Notes: generated by a model from the sequence alone, not told the origin. 64,000 nucleotides of DNA from an uncultured Bacteroides sp. (GCA_900766195.1 CAAFUN010000147.1:1-64000); one strand, 5' to 3'. Counted from the stretch's first letter, positions 10,296 to 18,503 are shown. Numbers and translations are program-made.

Positions 10296-11807
10296 ATGAA
10301 GAAACTTATAAACTATATAATAATCTCATTCTTATTGGTATCAATTAACTTCCTTACTGGTTGCAGTAAGGAAGAAAATACACTCTCCAAGGCTGTCTTG
10401 GCAAGTGCAGGTACATTGAATTTTGAAGCAACCGGTTCATCTCAAAAGATAATTACCATATATGCGGACGGCGACTGGGTATCAGAAGCTCCCGATTGGA
10501 TTACAATTACTCCTTCTACAGGTACCGGAACAATGGATGTTACTGTTTCTGTAGCAGATAATATGCGCAACGGATCCATAGACAATCCTCGTAAATCATC
10601 CATCGTTTTTAAAGGAGCCACATTGGCAAGTCAAGCCGCAGTGATCATTTTGCAAAATGGAGATAAATATCGTGATAGCAAGGAATATACTTTGAGCCAA
10701 TTAAGTTCATTAGCCGATGAAACAGTGGTTTCTGTCCCAGGAGTTACAGTAACAGCCGTTACAACAAAAGGATTCGTCGCAACAGATGCACAAAGTCAAG
10801 TGAACGTATACATGCTGACAACAGCAAGTGTAAATATAGGAGATAAGGTCTCGGTAAAGGGACTGAAATATACCCAATCAGGAGGGCTTGTTTATGTGGA
10901 ATGTGATAGAATGAACATTGACTCAAAAGGCAACACAGTCACTTATCCCGAAGCAACTGATATTACTAACAAGATAGATTCTTACTCTTCCAATTCAAGA
11001 GACCTTATTACAGTCAACGGTATATTGAATGGCAGTAATATCATAGTAGAAGGGGCAAGCTATTCCATAGCCATCACTGATGCTCCTGACAATTTGAATC
11101 TATCCTCATTGAACGGTCACACAGTAACCATTACGGGTTATTTTGCAGGCGTTGCGGCTCCTGTAGTCAAGATAATGGCAGCTACTGTAAAAGATCTTGG
11201 AGTAGCAGAGGTTATCTATTTTTCAGATGATTTTGAATGGTTGCAACCTTGGGCTAATGCCAACGGGGCAGGTCAAACAGTAGAAAATAATGGAACTGGA
11301 GAGGCACCGCAAATTTACAGTGCAAAGAATGCCAGTGGACAACTAGCTTCAGATGCTCTTGTTGCACAAGGATATGGACTTGAAGAAATTCCTGGACATG
11401 CCATCTATCTTCAGAAATCATACCTCAAATTTGGAAAGACGGATTATCAGGCCGGTTTAACTCTTCCTGCTATAGATAATATCCCAACAGGTACTAAACT
11501 GATGCTCTCCTTTGACTGGGCACCGATGGTAGGAGGAACAGGAAAATTTGATCCGGTAAAAATTATAGTTTCCATCACCAATGGTAGTCAAATTATCCAA
11601 CTGAATCCTATTGGTCATAGCTTTGTGGACACAGTAGATAAACTGAAATGGCTTCATGCCGAAGTTCTCATTGAGGGAGTTACAATTACCAAAGACAGTC
11701 GTATAAGCATCAAATCCGACGGTTGGGGAGATACTAAAAGTACTACAGGTAGCAGTGTTTATCGAAGATGGTTTATTGATAATATCAAGCTGACAAAGGC
11801 TAACTGA
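10296..11807 (+). CDS. BACON-domain surface lipoprotein, probable glycan-binding
   Basis: Third gene after SusC/SusD, the usual place for a SusE/F-like surface glycan-binding protein. The lipobox is LTGC (Cys23). Residues about 35-120 form a BACON domain (ITIYADGDWVSEAPDWITIT). Two repeated beta modules with OB-fold character follow (about 125-300), and a C-terminal beta-sandwich-like region from about 305 (YFSDDFEWLQPW). No catalytic motif is visible. The binding role is inferred from position and the BACON domain, whose name reflects proposed but not universal carbohydrate binding. Confidence 0.7.
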   Translation: MKKLINYIIISFLLVSINFLTGCSKEENTLSKAVLASAGTLNFEATGSSQKIITIYADGDWVSEAPDWITITPSTGTGTMDVTVSVADNMRNGSIDNPRKSSIVFKGATLASQAAVIILQNGDKYRDSKEYTLSQLSSLADETVVSVPGVTVTAVTTKGFVATDAQSQVNVYMLTTASVNIGDKVSVKGLKYTQSGGLVYVECDRMNIDSKGNTVTYPEATDITNKIDSYSSNSRDLITVNGILNGSNIIVEGASYSIAITDAPDNLNLSSLNGHTVTITGYFAGVAAPVVKIMAATVKDLGVAEVIYFSDDFEWLQPWANANGAGQTVENNGTGEAPQIYSAKNASGQLASDALVAQGYGLEEIPGHAIYLQKSYLKFGKTDYQAGLTLPAIDNIPTGTKLMLSFDWAPMVGGTGKFDPVKIIVSITNGSQIIQLNPIGHSFVDTVDKLKWLHAEVLIEGVTITKDSRISIKSDGWGDTKSTTGSSVYRRWFIDNIKLTKAN

Positions 11808-11917
11808 TATATTACATGCCACTTTTATTATAAATAAAATCAAAAATCAGTAAACTTATCATAATCACAACGATATTTAACAAACAATATTTAAAAGGAA
11901 TTTGTTATGCAAAAGTC

Positions 11918-11925
11918 TAGATTTG
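11918..11925 (+). promoter_or_regulatory. Possible -7 box for the DUF4251 gene
   Basis: TAGATTTG matches the Bacteroidota -7 consensus TAnnTTTG and lies 29 bp before the start codon. No good -33 TTG is found at 19-21 bp spacing, so support is partial. Confidence 0.35.
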
Positions 11926-11954
11926 ATTTAACAAAAACTAATAAATAACAGATT

Positions 11955-12548
11955 ATGAGAAAGTTTATTGCATTAACAGTAGTAATGATTGTATGTAGCA
12001 TGTATTCAACAACCATTTGGGCACAAGATGTTGACCAACAGGACCCTTTAACAAAAAAAGAAGTTCGTGAAGAGAAACGTGCTCGTGCAAAAGCAGAAGA
12101 GGACTCTATTAATAAGATTCTCTACAACAATGCTCTTATTTCGCTGAAAGATCAACAGTTTGTTCTAGAAGCGACACAAGTGAGATTTAGAGACGGTTAC
12201 ACAGCTTATGTAAACTCTAATACAAACTTTGTATTAATGAAAGGTGAGCATTCTACCGTTCAAGTAGCATTCAATACTCCTTATTCAGGTCCTAACGGAA
12301 TTGGCGGTGTAACAGTTGATGGTCGGATGTCAGGTTTGAAAATGACTAAAGATAAGAGAGGAAATGTAAACTATAACTTTAATGTACAAGGAATAGGAAT
12401 CTCTGCACAAATCTTTATTACACTAAGTGAAGGTGGAAACAATGCTACGGTAGACATTAGTCCAAACTTTAATTCGAACAACATGACGCTTACAGGTAAG
12501 ATCGTTCCATTGAGCGAATCAAGCGTATTCAAAGGCAGAGCATTATAA
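11955..12548 (+). CDS. DUF4251 family secreted protein
   Basis: A 197-aa exported protein with a signal peptide (MRKFIALTVVMIVCSMYSTTIWAQ) and a charged linker (KKEVREEKRARAKAEED). The rest matches the DUF4251 pattern: VLEATQVRFRDGYTAYVNSNTNFV near residue 75, GGVTVDGRMSGLKM, then a beta-rich C-terminus. The family is common in Bacteroidetes and has no known biochemical role. The gene stands alone, with a strong terminator directly downstream. Confidence 0.8.
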   Translation: MRKFIALTVVMIVCSMYSTTIWAQDVDQQDPLTKKEVREEKRARAKAEEDSINKILYNNALISLKDQQFVLEATQVRFRDGYTAYVNSNTNFVLMKGEHSTVQVAFNTPYSGPNGIGGVTVDGRMSGLKMTKDKRGNVNYNFNVQGIGISAQIFITLSEGGNNATVDISPNFNSNNMTLTGKIVPLSESSVFKGRAL

Positions 12549-12567
12549 TCTGCAAGATATTAAATCA

Positions 12568-12619
12568 ACTCCGTTGCTTGTCACTTTAAAAAGTGTACAT
12601 TTGCAACGGAGTTTTTTTT
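12568..12619 (+). terminator. Intrinsic terminator after the DUF4251 gene
   Basis: ACTCCGTTGC (12568-12577) pairs perfectly with GCAACGGAGT (12603-12612), followed directly by a T-run to 12619. The loop carries a small inner hairpin (CACTTT/AAAGTG). It argues against a luxR start at 12593, which would lie inside this hairpin. Confidence 0.85.
12574..12603 (+). promoter_or_regulatory. Promoter of the LuxR-type gene, inside the terminator
   Basis: TTG at 12574-12576, 19 bp, TACATTTG at 12596-12603: a good match to the Bacteroidota promoter. Transcription would begin near 12608, inside the right arm of the upstream terminator, giving a leader of about 30 nt before the ATG at 12638. Confidence 0.55.
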
Positions 12620-12637
12620 ATACCATATTATCTATAT

Positions 12638-13303
12638 ATGAGGGAATTTATCATTGCAGACAATCAGGATATTACCAAAGCAGGAATGATGTTTTTTCTG
12701 AGTAACCTCAAAGAAATGACATTGCTGCAGGAAGCTGACAATAAATCGGAACTAATACAGCAACTTCGATTACATTCTCAGGCTGTAGTTGTGTTGGACT
12801 ATACGCTTTTGGACTTCTCGGGTTGTGAAGAACTACTTGTCTTGCATGAAAGATTTAAAGACGTCGACTGGCTTCTATTTTCTGATGATTTGAGCATCGG
12901 CTTTCTTAGACAAGTCCTTTTCAGCAGCAATGCCTTTAGCGTGGTATTAAAAGACAGCAGTAAGGAAGAAATACAGACGGCTCTACAATGCGCCTCAAAG
13001 AAAAAGCGTTTTATTTGCAATGCCATTAGTAATCTGCTCCTTACAACTAATCCCAACACTTCATCGCCATCTCATCAAACAATTAAAGATAATCTGCTTA
13101 CTCCTACTGAGAGAGTTATTCTGAAGGAAATAGCTTTAGGCAAAACCACCAAAGAGATTGCAGCAGAAAAGAACATCAGCTTTCATACCGTAAATAGTCA
13201 TCGCAAAAATATCTTCCGAAAGATAGGAGTGAATAATGCGCATGAAGCTACAAAATACGCTATGAAAGCCGGTATTGTAGATCTTGTAGAATACTATATA
13301 TAG
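12638..13303 (+). CDS. LuxR/NarL-type response regulator
   Basis: Two-domain DNA-binding regulator of 221 aa. The N-terminal receiver-like domain keeps the likely phospho-acceptor Asp (VVVLDYTLLD) and the switch Lys (VVLKDSS), though the acidic pocket reads ADNQD rather than a classic double Asp. The C-terminal half (about residue 150 on) is a LuxR-type HTH: LTPTERVILKEIALGKTTKE followed by NISFHTVNSHRKNIFRKIGV. I start at 12638 (MREFIIADNQ) because an upstream in-frame start would fall in a terminator hairpin. No histidine kinase is adjacent. Its 3' end overlaps the convergent mnmA gene by 10 bp. Confidence 0.85.
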   Translation: MREFIIADNQDITKAGMMFFLSNLKEMTLLQEADNKSELIQQLRLHSQAVVVLDYTLLDFSGCEELLVLHERFKDVDWLLFSDDLSIGFLRQVLFSSNAFSVVLKDSSKEEIQTALQCASKKKRFICNAISNLLLTTNPNTSSPSHQTIKDNLLTPTERVILKEIALGKTTKEIAAEKNISFHTVNSHRKNIFRKIGVNNAHEATKYAMKAGIVDLVEYYI

Positions 13304-14358
13304 ATTTCTCCGCTACCAATACAGAGTTTTGATGCTTCATCATACACTACGCCGAATTGTCCGGGTGCAATACCTTGAAGCTTCTCAGTAGAAGTAATAC
13401 GAAAACCTCCATCGGGCTCATGAGTTAGTTTACCCTTAGTAAAATCTGGAGTATGCCTGATCTTAAAGGTTACGTCAACCTCTTCTTCTCCTTTCCACGG
13501 ATTATCGGTGATAAAGTGGAAATCGTGCATCTTGAATTCATTGCCATATTGCATCTCGGTGTCATAACCTTTGGATACATAGAGCACATTATTCTCAATA
13601 TCTTTGCGCACAACAAACCACGGTCCGCCACTCAGCCCTAAGCCTTTGCGTTGTCCGATGGTATGGAACCAATATCCCTTATGAGTGCCTATCTTCTTAC
13701 CGGTCTCCAGTTCTACAATGGCTCCTTCTTGTTCACCAAGAAAGCGACGTACAAAGTCATTATAGTTGATTTTACCCAAGAAACAAATGCCCTGACTATC
13801 ACGTCTCCGTGCCGTAGGCAATGCTGCACGCACTGCAATGTCACGCACCTCTTGTTTCATTAGATCACCAAGCGGAAACATTAATTTAGATACTTGCAGG
13901 TAATCTATCTGCGCCAGAAAGTCCGTTTGATCTTTTATGGGATCAACAGCAGTACCCAGCCACACCTTACCGTCCTTATTCACCGTAGTGGCATAATGAC
14001 CGGTAGCCGTAAAATCAAACTCTTTGCCGACCTTTTGTTCAAAGCAACCGAACTTGATGAACTTATTGCACATCACATCAGGGTTGGGTGTTAATCCGCG
14101 ACGGATTTTATCAATAGCATAAGCTGCTACCTGATCCCAATACTCCTTTTGCAGATCGACCATTTCCAAAGGAAGACCGTAGCGGTGGGCAACAGCAGTA
14201 GCCATCTCCCAATCTTCCTCGGCAGCACAATCCATATAATCAACGCCGTCCATCCCTATTTTAATATAAAACAGAGATGGGCGGTAACCTTTTTCACATA
14301 GAAGATGTGCGACAACTGAACTGTCCACACCTCCCGACAACAACAAAGCTATATCCAC
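13294..14358 (-). CDS. mnmA: tRNA-uridine 2-sulfurtransferase MnmA
   Basis: Adds the 2-thio group to the wobble uridine of Lys, Glu and Gln tRNAs in the cytoplasm, using ATP and a sulfur relay. The PP-loop ATP-binding motif SGGVDSS lies at the N-terminus; the two catalytic cysteines are in NPDVMCNKFIKFG and QGICFLGK. ATGHYAT and the C-terminal PGQFGVVYD barrel match the family. I choose the GTG at 14358 (MDIALLLSGG) as start. The only upstream in-frame candidate, TTG at 14382, overlaps the -7 box of the promoter and would not be in the transcript. This gives 354 aa, normal for MnmA. Confidence 0.93.
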   Translation of the reverse strand: MDIALLLSGGVDSSVVAHLLCEKGYRPSLFYIKIGMDGVDYMDCAAEEDWEMATAVAHRYGLPLEMVDLQKEYWDQVAAYAIDKIRRGLTPNPDVMCNKFIKFGCFEQKVGKEFDFTATGHYATTVNKDGKVWLGTAVDPIKDQTDFLAQIDYLQVSKLMFPLGDLMKQEVRDIAVRAALPTARRRDSQGICFLGKINYNDFVRRFLGEQEGAIVELETGKKIGTHKGYWFHTIGQRKGLGLSGGPWFVVRKDIENNVLYVSKGYDTEMQYGNEFKMHDFHFITDNPWKGEEEVDVTFKIRHTPDFTKGKLTHEPDGGFRITSTEKLQGIAPGQFGVVYDEASKLCIGSGEIYI

Positions 14359-14379
14359 TTTACAACATAAATATTTCTG

Positions 14380-14410
14380 CAAAAGTAGTGATTATATCCC
14401 GAAAAAACAA
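14380..14410 (-). promoter_or_regulatory. mnmA promoter
   Basis: On the minus strand: TTG (14410-14408), 20 bp, TACTTTTG (14387-14380). This is an exact -33/-7 Bacteroidota promoter; transcription should start near 14375, about 17 nt before the GTG start. Confidence 0.7.
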
Positions 14411-14425
14411 TCTACTCTACCCCAT

Positions 14426-15712
14426 TTATATTTTAGCCAAAGCCTGATCAAGGTCGGCTATAAGATCGTCAATATGCTCAGTACCAATAGATAAGCGAAC
14501 GGTACTTTGCTTAATCCCCTGGTCTTCCAACTCGGCATCACTCAACTGAGAGTGTGTAGTGGTAGCCGGATGAATGACGAGTGATTTCACGTCCGCCACA
14601 TTAGCCAGCAAAGAGAATATCTCCAGACTATCGATGAAACGATGAGCTTCTTGCTGTCCGCCTTTTATTTCGAAGGTAAAGATAGATCCTGCACCTTTGG
14701 GGAAATACTTTTTATACAAAGCATAATCCGGGCTTTCGGGCAGAGAAGGATGGTGTACTTCGGCCACTTTAGGATGATTCTTTAAATAATCCACCACCTT
14801 CAGCGCATTCTCCACATGACGTTCCACACGTAGAGACAATGTCTCCAAGCCCTGCAAAAGGATGAAAGCGTTGAACGGACTGATAGCCGCACCAGTATCA
14901 CGCAATAAGATAGCACGGATGCGCACAGCATAAGCAGCAGGACCGGCAGCCTCAACAAAACGCACACCATGATAGCTTGGATCAGGTTCGCTCAACTGCG
15001 GGAACTTACCGGAAGCCACCCAGTCGAACTTACCACCATCTACAATTACACCTCCCAATGAACTGCCATGTCCACCGATAAACTTTGTAGCAGAATGTAC
15101 TACAATATCAGCGCCATGCTCTATAGGACGAATGAGGTAAGGCGTGCCGAATGTATTGTCAACAATTAAAGGAATACGATGGCGATGAGCTATTTCAGCC
15201 ACAGCCTCTATATTAATGATATTGGAATTAGGATTACCCAATGTCTCAATAAATATTGCTTTGGTATTATCCTTAATTGCTTTTTCAAAATTAGATACGT
15301 CTGTAGGGTCTACAAAAGTAGCCGTCACGCCATAAGTAGGCAAAGTGTGTGCCAGCAGATTATACGTTCCTCCGTAAATTGTCTTGGCCGAAACAATGTG
15401 ATCTCCTGCACGGGTAATGTTCTCAAAAGCATATGTTATGGCAGCAGCGCCAGATGCTACGGCAAGACCTGCCACTCCACCTTCTAAAGCTGCTACACGA
15501 GTTTCGAAAACTCCTTGCGTGGAATTTGTCAGACGTCCATATATATTTCCCGGATCTTGCAGACCAAAACGGGCAGCAGCGTGCGCTGAGTTACGAAATA
15601 CATATGAAGTAGTTTGATATATTGGCACCGCACGGGCATCTGTTGCCGGATCCGGTTGTTCTTGACCCACATGTAATTGTAGTGTTTCGAAGTGTAATTT
15701 TTTTGTTTCCAT
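14426..15712 (-). CDS. metY: O-acetylhomoserine sulfhydrylase (MetY family)
   Basis: PLP enzyme of the Cys/Met metabolism family that makes homocysteine (or cysteine) from O-acetyl-homoserine/serine and sulfide in the cytoplasm. The PLP lysine is Lys210 in VVHSATKFIGGHG. YGRLTNST, SGAAAITYAFENI, VDNTFGTP and the C-terminal SLVIHPATTTHSQL also match. The 428-aa length is typical of MetY and longer than MetB/MetC (about 380-400), which favours the sulfhydrylase. Confidence in the family is high; the exact substrate preference is inferred from length and similarity. Confidence 0.9.
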   Translation of the reverse strand: METKKLHFETLQLHVGQEQPDPATDARAVPIYQTTSYVFRNSAHAAARFGLQDPGNIYGRLTNSTQGVFETRVAALEGGVAGLAVASGAAAITYAFENITRAGDHIVSAKTIYGGTYNLLAHTLPTYGVTATFVDPTDVSNFEKAIKDNTKAIFIETLGNPNSNIINIEAVAEIAHRHRIPLIVDNTFGTPYLIRPIEHGADIVVHSATKFIGGHGSSLGGVIVDGGKFDWVASGKFPQLSEPDPSYHGVRFVEAAGPAAYAVRIRAILLRDTGAAISPFNAFILLQGLETLSLRVERHVENALKVVDYLKNHPKVAEVHHPSLPESPDYALYKKYFPKGAGSIFTFEIKGGQQEAHRFIDSLEIFSLLANVADVKSLVIHPATTTHSQLSDAELEDQGIKQSTVRLSIGTEHIDDLIADLDQALAKI

Positions 15713-15744
15713 TGTCCTTTTTTTTTAATTTGTTATGTTGGTTA

Positions 15745-15775
15745 CAAAGATAGAATGCTTTATATCAACAAGCAA
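15745..15775 (-). promoter_or_regulatory. metY promoter
   Basis: Minus strand: TTG (15775-15773), 20 bp, TATCTTTG (15752-15745). Exact match to the consensus; start of transcription near 15740, giving a leader of about 28 nt. Confidence 0.7.
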
Positions 15776-15830
15776 TGACAAGATATGGGGATTTTTCTAC
15801 CATAATTATGGTAGAAAACGAATATTTCAA

Positions 15831-15838
15831 TAAATTTG
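15831..15838 (+). promoter_or_regulatory. Possible -7 box abutting the S41 protease start
   Basis: TAAATTTG matches TAnnTTTG but ends only 5 bp before the ATG at 15844, and no -33 TTG lies at the right spacing. If real, the mRNA would be leaderless. Confidence 0.25.
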
Positions 15839-15843
15839 CAGCT

Positions 15844-17205
15844 ATGAAAGCAAAAAATATATTGATATTCATAATAGGAAGTCTGTTTATACCATTATAT
15901 CTGGCTTCTTGTGGAGAAGACCGATGGCCTGAATATGCACAGCAGACAAGGACTGACAGTTGGATAGATGATACTATGCGCGTGTGGTATTATTGGAATG
16001 AGGATATCCCCAGTTCAAAAACTTTAAATTATTTTTCTGCACCAAGTGTATTTTTTAAATCTCTTCTTTCAAAGCAAGACAAATTCTCAACAATAGATAG
16101 CATAGCAACATCTAGCAGCCGTAGTCTAATAAAACCGGAATACGGATATGGCATTCAATTTGCATTAGATCAGGTGAAGAATAACGACACAGCTTATTAT
16201 GCACGCGTTCTTTATGCCGTACATAATTCTCCTGCCTCAGATGCTAACCTTGACCGGGGAAAATGGATTATGGCTCTCAATAACCAGCCCATTACCAAGA
16301 AGAATTATGCTCAGCTTTTTGGAGGGAATGGTATGAGTCTCACCGTGGGGCATTATGATGCAGATAAGGATACCATCGTTGCCTATAATGGTTCTGTGGC
16401 TTTGTCAGCGTCAACATCTCTTAATGACAATCCGGTGTACTATTGTAATACCTATATAAAAGGCAATAATCGGATAGGCTATCTGGTATATAACAGATTT
16501 AGCCCAGGATCTTATGATAATGCCACTCAATACGACCAGGCGCTACTTGAGGCATCAAAGTATTTTGCAGGTCAAAATATAAATCAGCTCATATTAGATT
16601 TACGCTATAATAACGGTGGAAGCTTAGGTTCTGCACAGTTGCTATGTACCATTTTGGCACCATCAGACAAGTTAGGCAGCCAATTAGGATATCTGGAATT
16701 CAACAAAAAGATCACTCCACGGGAGCAATCTTTCATGCTGGATAAATCTCTTATTACTAATGGATCTAATCTAAACCTCAACACATTATATGTATTGACA
16801 AGTAGTGAAACAGCATCTGCTTCGGAAATGGTGATTAACTGTTTAAAGCCGTATATGTCTGAAATTGTCTTGATCGGACAAAAGACAGTAGGTAAGAATG
16901 TAGGTTCTAAGACGTTTGTCAACACAGAGCTACAAATTGCAATCAGTCCGATTGTTTGTAAGGTGTACAATTCAAAAAGCAGCTCTGATTACAGCAGTGG
17001 TTTCACTCCTGATTATCCACTAAGTGAAAGCAGCAATCTCAGTACCTACCTTCCTTTTGGCAATGAGAATGAAACATTACTAGCCAAAGCACTTAGCATT
17101 ATAACAAATACAAATTCTAGTGTCAGTGGCAAGCAGTCTTTTAAAGTTACTCCTATCTTGAATTCAATTTCACGGAAGGCAACCCGCGCTGTAAGAATAG
17201 ACTAG
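15844..17205 (+). CDS. S41-family (C-terminal processing-like) protease lipoprotein
   Basis: Exported serine protease of family S41. MKAKNILIFIIGSLFIPLYLASC is a lipoprotein signal, which sets the start at 15844 rather than the upstream ATG at 15775. The segment DDTMRVWYYWNEDIP is typical of Bacteroidetes S41 lipoproteins. A PDZ-like region follows (about 85-190), then the catalytic domain with the Ser in SSETASASEMV and the Lys in VGKNVGS. At 453 aa the length is usual. It probably cleaves misfolded or specific envelope proteins, but no substrate can be read here. The gene appears monocistronic. Confidence 0.85.
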   Translation: MKAKNILIFIIGSLFIPLYLASCGEDRWPEYAQQTRTDSWIDDTMRVWYYWNEDIPSSKTLNYFSAPSVFFKSLLSKQDKFSTIDSIATSSSRSLIKPEYGYGIQFALDQVKNNDTAYYARVLYAVHNSPASDANLDRGKWIMALNNQPITKKNYAQLFGGNGMSLTVGHYDADKDTIVAYNGSVALSASTSLNDNPVYYCNTYIKGNNRIGYLVYNRFSPGSYDNATQYDQALLEASKYFAGQNINQLILDLRYNNGGSLGSAQLLCTILAPSDKLGSQLGYLEFNKKITPREQSFMLDKSLITNGSNLNLNTLYVLTSSETASASEMVINCLKPYMSEIVLIGQKTVGKNVGSKTFVNTELQIAISPIVCKVYNSKSSSDYSSGFTPDYPLSESSNLSTYLPFGNENETLLAKALSIITNTNSSVSGKQSFKVTPILNSISRKATRAVRID

Positions 17206-17320
17206 AAAGGAGCATTTTGCTGAGAGCATCACAGCTCTATAGATTGCAACGAGTTGGTGTATTTCGTTCAGAGACTATAAATTCAGCCTATCTGAAATGA
17301 ATTACAAACAAGAGTTTTTT

Positions 17321-17440
17321 CGTGTTTTATCCTACACCCTACACTGATTTCTGTAAACTACTGATTTTAAATGTAATACACCCCATTTTTAGCGTGTAGG
17401 ATGGTGTGTAGGATTGCTGTAATCCTACACGCTTTTTTTC
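17321..17440 (+). repeat. Modular repeat element A (CCTACAC motif)
   Basis: Starts with AGAGTTTTTT; then two head-to-tail CCTACAC copies (17331-17344), two inverted GTGTAGG copies (17394-17400, 17406-17412) and a final CCTACAC (17424-17430) that pairs with the last inverted copy, followed by a T-run. Element B near 38.7 kb has the same plan with a different motif. Confidence 0.6.
17406..17437 (+). terminator. Terminator-like hairpin ending element A
   Basis: GTGTAGGATT (17406-17415), 5-nt loop, AATCCTACAC (17421-17430), then GC and seven T. It is the nearest intrinsic terminator downstream of the S41 protease gene, about 200 bp past its stop. Confidence 0.6.
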
Positions 17441-17889
17441 TTAATTTGCGACTCTTATCCTTCGTATTTTTTTCATATTGGAATATGACATAGGCTATAA
17501 ACTTGCTCTTTGAAGATGCAGTAACAAATTGTATTACAACGATTATCAGTATCAAGACATTGTCTATATCATAGTATCCGTCTAACTACTTCTTATGAAA
17601 TAATTTAACTCTATCATTCACTTTATAATGAATTTCAATTCTGCCAAAAATGCTGTTTAATCGCTCATTTTTGCCCTAATTCTTCACTAATTTGTTTCAA
17701 TTGGCTTAAAAAACACTCATCTTGAACGGCAATATGTATCAATGCATTGCATTTACAACTTAAACATTGAACTATTACGCAATAATAAGTGCCATGTTTT
17801 TGACTATAATACCTTAAAGAGAATAGGAAATCAGCATAAGAAAAACACCACTTTAACTCTTATCTTTTGTCTCCATTGCAATAGCATAA

Positions 17890-17978
17890 CTCAAGATCGC
17901 GCACGGGATCCAAACAGCTCCCGCACCGGATCCGGCCGGTTCCGCTATCGGATCCGGAAAGATCACGTTCGGGAATCC
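17890..17978. repeat. Degenerate 22-bp tandem repeat, GC-rich
   Basis: GGATCC-type cores recur with exact 22-bp spacing (GATCC at 17907, 17929 and 17951, then GAATCC at 17973). Four degenerate units share the pattern GATC-n-CGC-n-CGGGATCC. The tract is strikingly GC-rich in an AT-rich region and has inner palindromes such as CCGGATCCGG at 17926-17935. Confidence 0.6.
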
Positions 17979-18385
17979 AAGTTATACTTATAGGAAAAGG
18001 TAATTATTCAATATGCATAGCTATATTATACTTCGTGCAAAGCAACAAAAAGATAGTGCTGAAACAGTGAATTCAAGGGTTATTCCGGCGCAAGAGATAA
18101 TTTATAGTAAAGAAGATATAACGTCAAAAATGATGCAGCAAATGCAGACTACGAATCTTTTAATGCAGAAATAAAGATGTGAAAAAACACAGTTAAGAGA
18201 AGCCGGAAATGTGACGTCCTTTTTATTCAGATTATTAAAAATTTATGCTTAAACTTTCAAGCACTTCGAATTTCCGTATGATAAGCTAAAAAGATGATAA
18301 TCATCTCTTATACAAGCTAGATAGGAGCTATTGATACGTCAATGTATGAGCAAAAGAATTAGAACAGGTTTTCTTCCGTGTCCTA

Positions 18386-18416
18386 TTGATAAATCGAAGA
18401 GTTTTTTCTATTTTTG
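18386..18416 (+). promoter_or_regulatory. Promoter of the 18.4-kb small RNA candidate
   Basis: TTG at 18386-18388, 20 bp, TATTTTTG at 18409-18416. The predicted transcription start (about 18421-18423) coincides with the first base of a long RNA stem. Confidence 0.55.
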
Positions 18417-18421
18417 TGCAT

Positions 18422-18503
18422 GCTTTCTTTTAAAATCGGTGGCGAACATAAGGTGAACTGTCCAAATTAACCCTGCTACCGGTTTTGGGAGAAAGCTTTT
18501 TTT
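18422..18503 (+). ncRNA. Candidate 82-nt structured small RNA
   Basis: Bases 18422-18442 can pair with 18476-18496 over 21 consecutive positions without a bulge: 16 Watson-Crick and 5 G-U pairs. All five non-identical positions are wobbles only on the plus strand; on the minus strand they would be A-C mismatches. That supports a plus-strand RNA rather than a DNA inverted repeat. The 33-nt loop (18443-18475) is open, and the stem is followed directly by seven T (18497-18503), so the whole unit also acts as its own terminator. A consensus promoter sits immediately upstream. No known family is recognised. Confidence 0.5.

Noticed and set aside
17742..17993. 83-codon open frame on the plus strand
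   Set aside because: It runs through the 22-bp GC-rich repeat, has no family resemblance, and its composition shifts mid-frame.
18422..18503. SRP 4.5S RNA or 6S RNA
   Set aside because: The GGAA-type apical loop and AGCAG internal-loop signature of SRP RNA are absent, and 6S RNA is about twice as long.
18422..18503. Miniature inverted-repeat transposable element
   Set aside because: No target-site duplication is evident, and arm mismatches are all plus-strand wobbles; kept as an alternative, not preferred.
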